Positions 1-13,205 of a stretch of DNA of 64,000 nt are shown here, in pieces. This DNA is from Anthopleura xanthogrammica (Eukaryota; Cnidaria; Anthozoa; Actiniaria; Actiniidae), in NCBI GenBank assembly GCA_964019055.1, contig OZ025209.1, positions 1,492,197 through 1,556,196 of the forward strand, in the 5' to 3' direction. Within the stretch, counting starts at the first letter, position 1. The number at the start of each line of letters is the position of its first letter. Made by a program: the position numbers and the translations under genes. The notes beneath the pieces are model-generated. The model was not told the origin of the DNA, did not search any database, and saw only the letters and a list, made by a program, of their open reading frames with translations.

Positions 1-2815
1 CAAATGCAAATGACGTCAATAACTATGAATATTTGAGAAAATTTGGAATAATAATGCCTCTGGAATCAATTACTCAGCAATAAAAATACGATGATCTGAT
101 AACAAAATGCTGTGTTAATTCCCTCAAGTAGAGAAAAATTCATAAGAATCTGACTTATTTTCGTTCATTACTTTTTCTCTTCGATAATTTGATGATCAAT
201 GGTCACAAAATCTAAAATATTTTTTGAAGAAATTTACTACAAAAATGTTCAAATTTTCCCAGTCAAATCTAATCTGTATTCTTTTTCTCTTTGCGTATTT
301 GTTGAATATTTGAACGCAGTAGTTAGATTATTAATGGTAGTTTAAGACCATCCTTTTAACAACCAGCACGTGCATTCCTACCTTGTCATTCATCTTTCAC
401 GTGTTTAAAAATTTAATTCTGAACAATTTTGTACAAAGTTTTATCAAAGAAAATATGACAAAAGAGACGGAAATATCGCAAAACAACTAAAGTCCCATGC
501 GATTCAAGCGCATTGGATGCAAAGTTCCGGCTTTCTAGTAGTAAGAGTCTTGATAGCAAAGTTCAAGAGAACAAACCGACCACGCATGACTTGAACGCGG
601 GAGTAAAAACGTGAGTATTTACACGTCTTTCATCCCGACTTGAAAAAGCACCGGAAAAAACCCAACAAACAAATATAAAGTACAATACAGACTAAACAAG
701 CTATATTTCCTTCAATTTTAGCTGTATTTTGCCCAAGGTAAGCCAAAATTTTGTTTTGCCGATATTTTAAGGCTAAAAATAGGCTTTGACATGGAAATTT
801 CGTTACGTCTTTTGCTTACATTCACGTAAGGATGAGACCGTGCGGTTTGGCACGGTTTTTCTATTCGGTCCTAAAATACAAACTAATTGCTAAATAGTGA
901 ACAGAATAGCTTACCTACCAAGGGAATTGTGTTGATTCAGGCAGTATTTTCTTTTCTGAGGTGTGACAGAACTAGAAAAAGCCCCGAGTTCGACCCAAAT
1001 ATGACTTTGGGATCAGTCCACGTAAGGTGAGAGAAGGAAACGACGAAACTACGAGGGAGCGATCAATGATATTCAAACTATTCCACTAAAAACACTCACA
1101 ATTCTGCCCCAAATACTCAGATCACAAAATCCACTACCCAATGCTTGTAGAATACGCACTGTAAGAGCAGAGGGACGAAAGAAAAGCGAATAAATCCGTT
1201 ACACTGTGGCAAACACACCGACTGTCTGTCTAGATCCTCTGACAGCTGTCTTCGATTTATCTGATCACGTGGTCCGGGTTTTCACGGAATGGCTAGACTT
1301 GTCACGCACACTTTCCACGTAACTAGGGTGACTATTTCATCACGTAACAGGCGATCTGGTAGTTGGAATGGGAGCGTCGAATTCTTGAAATAAAGTCATT
1401 TCCTTATATCCATTACGTGATTCAGCCTTGAAAAAATCCGTTTTAGACACTGCTTAGATTCGTTGATTCGTGCTAAGAGGGGAAGGATGACGTCATTGAT
1501 GGATCAGAGCTGAAACGGAATAATAATATTCGTGACCAAATAATGCATGCAAAATGGATTATATTTCATAGTGATTTAGATATTTTATTGAAGTAAAACA
1601 AAAGTCAGGGTCTGGAGGGGGGGCTGGGGGAGGGGGGGTCCGGATCTGGGATCACGCAATATTTTTTCCCGAAATCCCGCGTCCAGCGACATTTTGTCAT
1701 TCGACATTTTGTCTTTTTTTTTCCAACTTAACTGCCCTGCATGAACGTGTATATATTGTTTTTGATAAAAAATTAACTGATATGGACTCGATTTCTGCAC
1801 GTTCTTTGCTCGATCCGATGGGTGTATCTTCTTTCTCATCGGACGAATCAAAGTCATACTCTGAGTCCTGATCAGTCGAACGCTAGATCTTCTGAGGCTC
1901 GATCTATACTGTCTGCGGATAGTCTGAGGATTGTTGACTCTATTATTTATTAATTTTTTCACGTTATTAACGACTGTTTCCCGGTTCCCGCGAATACCCT
2001 TCCAGACTGAAAAATATTGCTAGATTATTGAGAGATTATTTTGAATTTCAATGGTTTCTTCCATTTCCTCAGTGAAGAAGGAATGGATCGACAACTAGCG
2101 GCGCCGGCCGTCAAATATTCTCAAGCGTTATTGACTGAACAAAGACTAATGATACTGAAGGGGACGAAAAGTAGTCAGAAATGTAAAATTTAAAGCAGGG
2201 ATAGCAAAGGTATCCTCCATGAGGGACGGGGGGAGGGTTCGCCCTACATTATCGTCAGTGACCATTAGAAAGGTCCTAGGACCCGGCCCCTAGGTACGCC
2301 CCATATCTCCTGATTCTGTCTTGTTTTGATACATTGCCCGGCCTGCAGTTTAATGGCGGAGAGTGTAGTTGGCAGGAGATCGATGTTCTAGCATGAGGTG
2401 GCCCAGAATCGGTGCTCAGTCTTCTCCCTTCTCATAATACCGTTGGCACAAGCTCAACAAATCAGCTAGAATATCTCAGAATTTATAACTTTGATCGCAG
2501 AAGATTGAATAATGTGGGAAAATATTTTAATTTCACAGGGCAAACTTCTGCGAAGGAGATTGGTTCGGCCATTGTCTGAGCCGGAACCACGAATACAGTT
2601 GTTGGAAATTAAGCAGAAAAAACGGAAGCGTCTCAGATTCCGCTGAAACCTCACCAGGAAATTAAAAACGGTATGAACAACGATTCAAGCAAATTTTCAA
2701 GCAAATTTTTCAGGTAAACACTGAAGTTTTATCTATATAAATCTCGTGCAAATACAGGAAAACCTTGTTTGGGCTGCCTGTGGGTTTAGCTGCCTGTACA
2801 TGTGTCAAAAAGAGT
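1..2815. other. Intergenic, no gene seen
   Basis: AT-rich sequence without a coding segment I can support. Open frames here are short, lack splice context and have no recognisable protein similarity. Small G-rich or C-rich patches occur near 1615-1640 and 2220-2290. Confidence 0.5.
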
Positions 2816-3038
2816 AAAGCCCCATTCACACCAACTAACCTTGGTATTTCATTTATCTATCGTATTTCCTTCGTCGTTTGGCTGCCATCTTTATACAGGG
2901 TTAAAACTATGTCCCCAAAGTAGTTTAGTTAAGGAAGGTTTGAAAGTTGTTTAGTTAGGCGTGCAGGCTGATGGAAGGGCACTAGTTCAAGTAAACGACC
3001 TTTAAACATGTTTAAAGGTCCGGTGTGAATGGGGTATG
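2816..3038. mobile_element. MITE-like inverted-repeat element
   Basis: The left end reads GCCCCATTCACACC and the right end GGTGTGAATGGGG, about 220 bp apart, with no coding capacity between them. This is the form of a non-autonomous DNA transposon. The superfamily cannot be assigned. Confidence 0.5.
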
Positions 3039-3559
3039 AGTAACAAAAAGAGACCTTAGGACGGTGAGGAAATGAGGACATCTTCCCCAACCCTAGACCC
3101 CCTCCGGGCATTTGTACTAATGCGTAAAATAAAGTCTGATAAACCAGGTAGGGGGCTCGAGATTTTGCCGCACTACATTTACGGTTGAATCATTTTGATA
3201 TGAGGTCTCATACAGGGGACTCGGAAAAGATCTAGTATAAACATCTCACCAAATTTTCACTTGTAAATAATGAAAGGCTCCTTACTTTTTGCATTTAACT
3301 TTTTAAACTTTTAATTGGGGTTCTCAGACTGGTGCAATTGCAAAAAGTCAAAAATTAGTGAAAAGCAACGACTTTTCCCCGTTTCCAAAACCTACACCTT
3401 GTTTTTCAGTTATTTTTTCCCAGTTTCCTTGTTGTTTTTACATATTTTTCGTCTTAATTTTCGTCATTCTTTATGTGGTTTTGTTTTCTTAGTTTTAACA
3501 CGAAATATTTAATTAAGAAATTAATAATAAAAAGACTCGTAGCAACACCTTATAGCTTT

Positions 3560-3855
3560 TCAGCAATAATGTCGCGTTCTCGGCAAAAAAGTCATCCCAT
3601 CAACAAAAAACGTCATTTTGACAGCAAAAATGACCTTTTCTCAGCAAAAGACCTTTTTTTTCTCAGCAAAACAGTCTTTTCTCACCAAAAATGTGCTTTT
3701 CTCACCAAAAATGTCATTTTAGCAGTAAAAACGTCGTGTTATCACCAAAAAAAATTTCAGCAAAAAAAAAAAAATTCTCAGCAAAAAACACGCTTTATCA
3801 CCAAAAATCTCATTTTCTCACCAAAAAAAACTATTCCCTATAAGCAAAATAATTA
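3560..3855. repeat. Degenerate ~20 bp tandem repeat
   Basis: A run of imperfect units close to TCTCAGCAAAAATGTCATTT, with TCACCAAAAA variants. It creates a Lys/Phe/Ser-rich open frame on the + strand that is an artefact of the repeat. About 340 bp upstream of channel gene A. Confidence 0.7.
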
Positions 3856-4193
3856 TTTTTTGGAATAACTTAAAGTTTTCTCGATTTTCCTATGCATAGA
3901 TTAGGTTTTAAGAACTAACAATTTTGCATATGAAAACTTCCTAAGTCAATGCAATGTACCTAATTTAGTTATATATTTTGTAATTTGAATATGCTACGTC
4001 AAGCTACTTAAGCTACTTAATCTACGAAACAATTAACTTTCTTATTTAATTTAGTTCAGTTAACGGCCAAAAACTGAGTTTACTGGCAGTAATTCAAAAA
4101 TATTCTCTTAATTTTTATTCAAACAAATGTAGGCTTAAAACGTGTGGAGAATAATAGGTTACAATTATTCTTCATCAGAATCTAGTGTAGAGA

Positions 4194-7100
4194 ATGTTTG
4201 TGCAGAAACTGTTTGTAATATTTTCGTTTGCCTTTAATTTCCTCCACCGAGAAACTTTAGCTTTAGGAAGTCATAATGATTCTACGACTGAAAACTGGAA
4301 AGAAAGTACTGCAAATGGAGCACAGTGCAAAAATAATGGCGTAGGTATCACAGTACTGGATCTCCCGCCATATTTCATTGAAGAGACTCACGATGGACAT
4401 GAACATCGGGAAGGATTGTTTTATGACCTCGTTCGTGAGGCAAAAAAACCCTGTCTCGAGTTATGTGAACCGAATATATTTAACGAAGTCAAAGTTGGGT
4501 CCTTGAATGCTTTGTACGAAAAAGTTTTGAAAAAGGAGACGAACATTGTCTTTCCAGTATCCAGCTACTTTTTTGAGTAAGTACGAAAGAATATTCCTTC
4601 TTGATTTAAATCTAGAAAATTTGCAACAGAAAATCTGAGCAACAACTGCCAACAAACAAACAAACAAACAAACAGAAATGAGGAAAATAGTGTAGACCCA
4701 AAAGAACGGGAAAAAAAGACAAGAAACAATTACTCTACAACAGGCAAAACTGCAAACAACGAAAGAAAACTGAACGACACTCAAAACAGTAACAGCAACT
4801 TAGCGAGTTACAGCAAAAATATGCGAAGTTCATCAAGTAAAACCAAACCCCATAGTAAACACCCGGAACAACAATAACAACAACAAAAACAAAAACAACA
4901 ACATTAAATTTACAACTAACAGAAGCATTAGAATTATCAGAATATTTTTGCTGAGGAGATATCAATTATTAATGATCAAATATGGCCACCCGGCCAAGCT
5001 GGAGAGATAACGAGCAAATACCAAATTACGAGCGACAAGTATTTTCTATCAACTGACTCAACAAACAAAACACCGAGTTTTTCGCTCAAATTCCATATGT
5101 TCTGAACTTAATCTATTTGCACTCTGCCTCGTTGTAATTGTTAGCTGTTGTTTGTTGCTTTTTTTTATTTTATTTATATAACTTTTTCTGATACTCAAAA
5201 TCTTTTCAAGTTCTTCTTTGCATCTTCGATCGTTAAACAAAACTGGTAAGATCGAGCTGCTCGAGTTACTACAACTAGAGAAGTTTCCAATTATTGTTGA
5301 CCACGCCGATTACCAGAATGAATGCCAAGCAGAAAACAAAGCCAAAGTTCTCAAAATGATCAAGAACGAATGGCCGTGTATACTATATATCCTCTTAATG
5401 GCACTCATCGCTGGGATTGTCGTTTGGCTTATGGTACGTTTTGCAGTATTTTTGCAGGAAGCCCAAGCAATGAATAACACTATTTATATCGGCCCGGTAG
5501 CCCCGTAAAAAAAACTCGTCGGATTTGCTCCAAATTGCGTACAGAGACAAAACCCAGCAGCAAAAACAAACATGCAAAAATTGATAAACTAACTACAAAA
5601 AATATTTCAGTTATTCTTGCGATACACAATGATTCCACACATTCATCACAAATGCAGGTACAAATACATTCCTTGGGCTTCCTGTGCTTGTCACCATCCA
5701 TATATATTCAGTTGACCTGAAATAGTGACATAGAAACGACGTCACTGCAAAACTGAGGTGTCATAAAGCCTGCAAAAATTGCTTTAGCACTCTCAAATTT
5801 TTACTAACACTATAGGAGCATAAAACAATACCTAACCAAAATCGCGAATGACGGAGCATGCCTTGCAAATTTTCTGGATTCTGATTGGCTAACATTTCCC
5901 CCAAGATTAGCTGGATGATGGGTATAGTGGAGTCTGGTGAGGGTGTGGGCAGGGGTGGGTGGGATTTGGTTGTGGTAGAAGTGTGGAATAGAATGGCAAA
6001 AATGTTTTACATATCCTAATTATATTCAAAGGAAAAGGGTAAAAATAACAAGCAATTCCCTAAATCATTTATCCGTGGAAGCACCGAAGGATTCTGGTGG
6101 GCGATCATCTCCATGACAACAGTTGGGTGAGTTCTAAATAAATTCCATTAACTATTTTGTTTTACATTTTGAATAGCGCTTTCAAGGGATGACGTCACGA
6201 TGATGCATTATGGGATTGAAATGCGGACAACCCAAGCCCAAAACACATGCTAATATGCTGCGACAGTGTTTTTTTGTCTTTTTGTTTCTAATTCGTGGAA
6301 AAATAATGGTTTTTCGACTGATCTTGATCTTCTTTTCTTTGTAACCGAAGCCTTTTTTACAAAGTTTGTACGCATTTCGATCCCACAAGGCTTTGCGATA
6401 TCTATTTTTAGTAACCTTGAAAAATGCTATTTACTTCTTCTTCTATACGATAGAAAAAAGAATTTAAGGTAGGGAGGGGGTTTGAGTTGGATTGCAACCT
6501 ATCCCTAACCTAAGTGAATGTTCACGTTGTTATTAATTTATAACCGTCGACCCCATTTACGACCCTGTGTTTTACTTGCAAACAAAGTAGTAATATTCAA
6601 GGGAATGAACATGCGAAATGCTAAAATAAGTCTATTGCCCCAGTTGTAGACACATCTTTCTATTTTTACCATGCAGATACGGCGATAAAACACCCAAGTC
6701 AGTCTGCGGTCGAATGTTTGGAATGCTATGGATATTCATCGGGATCTTTATAATATCTGCAGTCACAGCAACTTTCACCTCTTCCATAACCTTGGTGTCC
6801 GTGAAAAGTACATGCAATGATATTCATAAAAAACAGGTTTGGACGTTAGAGCACTTTTAAAAAGCGCCGTCGAGCTTGCAATGATACGGAAACATTTTAA
6901 TAATTGTCCAAGGTGTCAAAAAAAGATCTCTATCAGTGCAAGCTCACCGTTCGTCTCGCTTCGATGCAAAGGCATGGCTACCTTTCAAGATGGCGCAGGG
7001 GACTGTGAAGGGGACTTTTCAATCAAGCATGTACATCAGTATAGACGTGGGTGCCCCGGGGAGAGAAGGGGGGCTAGGAAGGCTAGGGAGGCTAAGCCGT

Positions 7101-9362
7101 CTACTGTTCTGGTATTTGTTCTGTTCTGGTATAACCTCAACCACCCCACTCTACTCCGCTCTGCTTCCTCTAACCATGAACGACGTTGCGAGAGAACTTT
7201 CACGAGGGTGGGCGTGCATGTACCCGATGAATCTTTAAGCTGAAACATGCCTCGTGATAAAAATGCACAAGCGGAAAGTAGTTCGCGAACTGACTTTCTC
7301 AGTCCATGTATGGATCTTTCGGAAATGTTTTCTAACAGATTGAAACAGACTATTTATTGATTTAGGTTGCAATTTTGAACGGCTCAAGAACAATGAAAAT
7401 CGCCAATAAATATGGGGCTTACGCTAAAGGTAACTTGACTACTGATGTTATGGGTTTGGGGACGGCACGGAGGGGCTTCTGCATGTAATCTGTTTCAGGG
7501 GCGTAGCCAGGACTTTCCAAAGGGGGGGGGGATGCACAAATCAGTCCGAAATGCTGCCATTTTGTTTTTCCCCCCCGAAATGCCGAACCAAAAAAGGCGC
7601 GTTAAAAACAGGCTACAGCCAGATTGTTTTATTTCTCACTCCTTTTCTACAAAAGGGAGGACCCCCTAAAATGCTACTTATTAAACTGAAAAACAGTATT
7701 CAATTTTGAATCTAATCATTGATTTACTTTGGAAAGCCTGTGGGGGTACTCCAACCGTATTAGAAGAATACGAGGATTAAAATGCAAAAGAGATTGGAGT
7801 GGAAAATAAAACAGAAAATTGAATCTAAAACTACAGCCTTCTCTGGCTGATGAGCTTCCAGTCCGAGTACTCACATCTTGCTTCAAAGTGTGTTTTTGCT
7901 TTTGCAGTTTATTCCGACGTCCACAAACTATTCAACGATCTAGATAATGGAAAAGTAAAGAGAGCGCTTGTTGAACAAAACATAGCTTTTTATTACATGG
8001 GCAGGAAAAACAACTCCAACATCAAAATCGTTGGCAACGTCAGTGAGAAGCAGTCTTACTATATGGTGTTAATAAAGGATACGAAACACTCGAATCAAAC
8101 CCATCTAGATGAGTGTAGTAACCAATACGTGTTTACCAAAATAAAACAAGATTTACAGTTTCATGTTCGTTTGGAAGACAGAATAAAAGACTACGTAGAA
8201 GAAGTGGAGGTAGGTCGTTAGTTCGCTGATAATTATAACACAGGGAGACCGCCTAATCACTTCTATTTGCTCGCTGGTTGCGACAGGGCTGAAAAACGTG
8301 TGCGCATGCGCCAAATTGTCCAAGAAAATGCTGAAAACCTCAAACAAGTTTCGTGTTTCATTCGAAGTTTTCCAGCAGTTTTACAGGGATCCCTTCCTCA
8401 GTTTAGTGTCTCGTTGTCCTCGTTATAATTTGGAGTCTTTTGTCTTCTAAATATTTCAGATAGCTCAAAGCAAGGTCGAATTTGAAGGAGCTTTTGATGT
8501 CAACTCACCTGATATCGTTAGAGGACTCTATATCCTGACTGGGATTTACCTGGGACTTTTTCTAATAGGCCTCTTATGGGACTTTAGGAAAGGTACCTTG
8601 GTGAAGATACCGCTGTCCACTACAAAAATAGGTACGCTTTGTGATGGGAAGATCATTTTATTTATATACTGCATTTACACTGTTCATGAAGCACTGAGGC
8701 CGGTGGTACGAAGCCTGGATAAAGTTATCCACCGAATAAGAGTTATCCAGTGTATAGAATTTGTATAGGTTTTATCCTCTGGATAAGTATTTATACAACC
8801 GGTACAACAGGCTTCGTACAACCGGTTTCTGGTCAGCAATTCTTATCCGTGTATGGTTATTATATATTTCCATGGCTTACGCTATAGGCTCCTTTGCTTA
8901 CGATGATGGGATTCCTGTGGATTTGGCGGGAACTTTCGCGAGCGCGCTCGCCCTCCACTTCCGCTTCTCGGAATCTCGTAAAGTCGTAATCTCGTTAAAC
9001 AACTACAAAATAGACCCCTTGCAGCACGTCGGAATACAGCTCAATTTGGAGGACAAAACAATAGGTTTCAGTTCTCAGGAGATTGAAATTCTTTTGTTTT
9101 TTTCCCCTCCAAATTGAACTGCTTTGACATCACGTGAAAGGGGGTCTGTAGCACCTTCTGCACATCGTATCCACACATTTATGGTATTTGTATATTTTGG
9201 CTTTCAGATGTAGAATCTGGTAATGAGATGGTCATAACAGCTAAACTTACTCATCAACTAGACCAGGTAGAATCTGGGATCCGAGGCCTTCTGGCGGAAG
9301 TCGAGAAAGCACGAAACAACATCGACAAACTACAACACGTTGTCTCAAAACAAACTTCTTAA
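4194..9362 (+). CDS. Channel A: iGluR-like receptor with K+ filter
   Basis: Predicted 517-residue plasma-membrane ligand-gated potassium channel. Exons: 4194-4576, 5211-5433, 6032-6126, 6677-6836, 7366-7429, 7908-8209, 8460-8631, 9208-9362; all are GT/AG with compatible phases. Order of parts: signal peptide (about 1-24); first ligand-binding half with LPPYF and FPV motifs; membrane helix M1 (about 182-202); pore helix FWWAIISMT and filter TVGYGD (232-237); M3-like helix ending TATFTSSIT; second ligand-binding half (about 280-425); helix M4 (about 430-449); C-terminal coiled coil. The filter is that of K+ channels, while the S1-M1-P-M3-S2-M4 order is that of ionotropic glutamate receptors (compare bacterial GluR0, rotifer AvGluR1). 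The iGluR arginine that binds the amino-acid carboxylate is not evident in S1, so the ligand is unknown. Paralogue of B and C. Introns carry MITE-like elements. Confidence 0.85.
5455..5684. mobile_element. MITE-like element, family 1 (copy 1)
   Basis: Ends CAGGAAGCCCAAGCAATG and CATTCCTTGGGCTTCCTG form terminal inverted repeats. It lies in intron 2 of channel A, starting about 20 bp after the donor. The interior matches the copy at 16828-17121 (shared stretch around CTCGTCGGATT and GCGTACAGAGACAAA). Confidence 0.75.
8699..8826. mobile_element. Short inverted-repeat element
   Basis: Left end CCGGTGGTACGAAGCCTG, right end CAGGCTTCGTACAACCGG, with an inner pair around GGATAA/TTATCC. Non-coding, in intron 7 of channel A. 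Confidence 0.6.
9011..9150. mobile_element. MITE family 2 (copy 1)
   Basis: About 140 bp palindromic element starting TAGACCCCTTGCAGCACGTC and ending CACGTGAAAGGGGGTCTGTA, with an inner GGAGGACAAAACAAT pair. Other copies lie at 13366-13503, 14844-14985 and 51314-51450. It sits in intron 7 of channel A, 57 bp before the last exon. Confidence 0.8.
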
Positions 9363-9987
9363 AACATACTGATCACGTGCAAGCCACGCGATCACTTACC
9401 GCCATATTGGATCGTGGACATATACTGAAAGACATGCATCTACAACTAAATACAGATGATAAATAATTGAAGGTAAATGAACTTATGAAAGTTCATGGGC
9501 AAGATCCCATCGTCAGATTTTTTTTAAATTTTGCGTGATGAAAGTACATCATTTTAGATTTAGTAAAATGAGCATAAAATGGGGGTCCCCGACTTCGTTT
9601 AGCCCTCAGATTGCAGAGAAGTTTACCTTTTTGCGGGAAAAACGCGTAAACAACGCAAAGATGGAAAGCTGTCAAAAAGAAGCCATATCTTACTGAAACA
9701 TTTTTTGGTCGACTCCAAACAGAACTATAGAAAATGACTCAATTATTGCCTAGCATTTAATCTTTGTGTTGGAAATTAGAAATATGAAATGTTGGTGGAC
9801 GTCAATCCGATAAAACTAAAACATGCGTAGAAAGAATGCGCGCGAGAAATGCCCGCGAACGTCGAGAAGATAAAAATCTAGCGCAATGAAAACAAATTCA
9901 AATGAAAAGAAACACAGAGAATGAAGTACAGTACGAGAGGTAGTTAACGGTTTAAAATGCGTTTAATAATTTAACATTATTCAAAGC
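9363..9987. other. 3' flank of channel A, nothing else seen
   Basis: AT-rich flank that probably contains the 3' untranslated region of channel A. No canonical AATAAA was found close to the stop codon; AT-rich variants occur near 9460. Confidence 0.4.
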
Positions 9988-10234
9988 TCTTAGGCCCACA
10001 ATGTTCAGACGTCAACTTTTCAGTGCCGCGTCAAATCTAATTGCCTTTGCGGTCGAGCTGTGTTTTTTCCTAAACTAGTATTAGTATTAGTAAACTAGGT
10101 ATGTTAATCGTCTCCTGGCGCTAAGCAAGAGAGCTGATGTCTAATATGGTAGTTCCCGGCGTTTTCTTAGCCGCTGGCCTCGAAGGCAACTAGATTCGAC
10201 GCGGCAAAAGTTCGACGTCTGTACTGGGCCTAAG
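9988..10234. mobile_element. MITE-like inverted-repeat element
   Basis: Left arm begins CTTAGGCCCA and continues TTCAGACGTCAACTTTT and GCCGCGTC. The right arm is the matching GACGCGGCAAAAGTTCGACG ending GGGCCTAAG. Arms of about 60 bp, non-coding interior. Confidence 0.75.
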
Positions 10235-10376
10235 TAATTTTAATGATTTTAATACAAAGAAGCCATGCATGCAAATTAAAAAAATGTATGGACTTAAATT
10301 TTAAAGTTGTTTTTAACGGAGCAGCTCAGTAGTGTTTAGTAGTAAGATAGGAAGGTATAAGTGATATGTATAAGAT

Positions 10377-10720
10377 AATTGCCCTATTTCATTATGACGT
10401 CACGACTTGTTTATGAGGGGGACAGAATCGTCTAGAACATTAGAAATTTGAACAAAATTTATTTCCTCTGCTAAGAAAAGTTTACTGAATCTCAAATAGT
10501 TTTGTTTCCAAATATGAGATGTGTTGATGTTTAGTTGACAATATTTACTGCATTTGATGGCCTTTAACGCTTTTTTTTTTTTTTTTTTCGTTCTATAATA
10601 CGTATTTTATATCAATTTTCTTTGTGTTGTTGCGGTTTCGTCCCCCTCTGGCGACCATGATCCTTAGCATTTAAACAATAGATTGTTTTGATGTGACGTC
10701 ACAGTGAAATAGGGCAATTA
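10377..10720. mobile_element. MITE with CRE-like palindromes in its ends
   Basis: Ends AATTGCCCTATTTCA(TTA)TGACGTCAC and the reverse complement, closing ...ATAGGGCAATT. The TGACGTCA palindrome (the CREB/ATF consensus) is present in both arms. The interior contains a T-run at about 10569-10589. It lies between channels A and B. Confidence 0.8.
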
Positions 10721-11164
10721 AGGTATTTGTGGGTAGGTTAGATAATTATATTAAGATAGATAAGATAAATAGGCACTATAGGTAGATACTGGGGGAGTAT
10801 AAAGACGCATATATGTTAGCCATACTGACGGTGAAGTTAGGTTATATTTTGTTGAATTAAAGTCCAGTGAGGTATTAGTATATTGGCATTTAGGTACGTT
10901 GAGTTGATCATCGTATCCTATCTAGTTATATATTATGTTTTAAAAAGTACCCTTTGATCTACTAAGAAGGCTGGCTGTGGACTTATTTAACGTTTTATGA
11001 AAGAAGGATGCAAGCGTTGAAATTTGTTCAATTTATGCAGTCTAGTTAGGCAGGATCCCAAGTACTCAATGTGTTAAACACATGCTTCGCAGCCCTCTCC
11101 CTACCCAATCTACCTCAGTATGGGACCTTGTGGTCTTTGATAAAGTTTATGATGTTAGGTTAAG
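10721..11164. other. Intergenic between convergent channels A and B
   Basis: AT-rich with GATA-rich short repeats near 10740-10780. No coding segment seen. It probably includes the 3' untranslated region of channel B. Confidence 0.4.
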
Positions 11165-13134
11165 TCAGGCATCGGTGGAATCCAAAACTTCCCTCATTTC
11201 TTTGACTTCTTGTGCGATGAGGTTAAGAGATTGTTGGAGTTGGATCATTCGACGCTTTGCAGAAGCGCTATTCTCCATTTCGTGACTGGAAGCTGAAACA
11301 AGAAGTAAATGTTAATATGCGTAGCAAAATCTAACATTGAAATGATCCAAGACTTTTTACCTACCCTGCCCTACCCTACCCCACCCCACCCCACCCTACT
11401 CTACCCTGCCCTGCCCTGCCCTATCCCACCCTACCCTACCCCACCCCACCCCACCTCAGCCTACCCCAGCCCACCCTACATTACATCACATCACATTATA
11501 TTACCATACGTTGCGTTGCGTTGCGCTACGTTACGTTACATTACTTTACATTATATGCTGCCTTGCGTGGCTGACCCCCTTCATCCCCTCCCCTCCCTCG
11601 ATCGTATCTCCTGGTATGCTCTACCTGATCCCTTGACCTTGCGACTATATAATTACCTCCAACTTTATCAAACTCAGGTTTTTTCTTTTTTCCCTTTATG
11701 CAGTTGATAATAGTTATTCCTATATATCCGCACACAGCCAGACTACCAAAGCAAATGCTAAGGATTTTTAGGATAGGCTTGGTTTCGGGAGAGTTAATCG
11801 AGAATGGTTGATCAACCTCTTCTTCGAAACCTGTTTTGTACTGAAAAATACAAAACAACAAGGTCAACACAGCTGCATAGATACCAGGCAGAGATTGTGT
11901 TGAACTGCTTGAGAATTATAAGGTACCATCTGACTCATACCGGGTACCCACCACCATTTGAGTCGTACCGGGTACCCACCACCATCTGACTCGTACCGAG
12001 TAAACATCACCATCTGACTCGTACCGGGTACCCATCACCGTCTGACTCATACCGGGTACCCATCACCATCTGACTCATACCGGGTACCCATCACAGTCTG
12101 ACTCATACCGGGTACCCATCACCGTTTGACTCATACCGGGTACACATCACCGTCTGACTCATACCGGGTACCCATCACCATCTGACTCGTACCGGATACC
12201 CCGCATCACCATCTGCGGACTCAAACCGGGTACCCATCACCATCTGAGATGCACGAGGTGACCTTTTACGACGACGCCGAAAGATGACGCGAGCGCTTTT
12301 TCAAAACGGTTTTTCATGCGCACGCCGATGTCATTCTCAGCGTTGCCGTCCGTCCCCCTCCTCCCCAGAACGCGGAAAAGCAGCAATTTTCGTTCTAGCA
12401 AGGACAACAAAGGCAAGTACGAGAGCGCGCAATCATAAAGAAAGGTGCCCGCTTTATCGTCGGACGGAACGTCGCCGTAGATCTTAAGGTCCCTTTTACT
12501 CACAAGCCCGGCGAAACATTGAAATGGTGTAAATTTACATTCACAAACAAAAACTATATTTACTGTATACATTCAATGTGATGCACGTGCTTACCATCTC
12601 AGGTGGTTTAGGGAGACCTGATTCTGAAAGTAAGTCTTCGAAGTCCATTTTATTCAGCCCACAGGGAGACCCTGTCGAAGGGCCCTTCATCACGGAGTAA
12701 AACAACGTTGTTCGCCCCCTAGGACTCACGTCTTTGGTAGACTTAGTGACCCTCACGTTTTTGAACACAGCTTTATCTTTGTGGCCATAAAAGTACATTA
12801 AAGCGATATGTTCCTCGACAAAAAGGCTGTTTATGCCACCTGGCTCATTATTTCGCCAGGCTTCGAACATAGCCGAGAAACTGTTGAACTCTAACGAGAA
12901 AAAATGAGATCAAAGCTCGCTGTCACTGTTATGATAGACAACAACTACTGGTGCTTTTATGCTACCGTTGCTGATGTTTGTTGCTGCTGCCTACTACTCC
13001 CGCTGCTGTTCCTATTGTTGATGTTATTGCTATTGCTACTGCTACTGCTACTGCTACTGCTACTGCTACTGCTACTGCTACTGCTGCTGCTGCTACTGCT
13101 ACTGCTACTGCTACTGCTACTGCTACTGCTACTG

Positions 13135-13205
<71 letters not shown>

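Noticed and set aside
3473..3868. 131-codon Lys/Phe/Ser-rich frame
   Set aside because: Produced by the degenerate ~20 bp tandem repeat; no start context or similarity.
6839..7248. Overlapping frames of 134, 100 and 70 codons after channel A exon 4
   Set aside because: Intronic, in conflicting frames, and bypassed by the in-phase junction 6836 to 7366.
11356..11475. Interstitial telomere repeat
   Set aside because: Units are CCCTA/CCCCA/CCCTG pentamers, not TTAGGG/CCCTAA hexamers.
11921..12246. Regular 28 bp repeats reminiscent of a CRISPR array
   Set aside because: Units are contiguous with no unique spacers, and the DNA is animal nuclear; it is a minisatellite.
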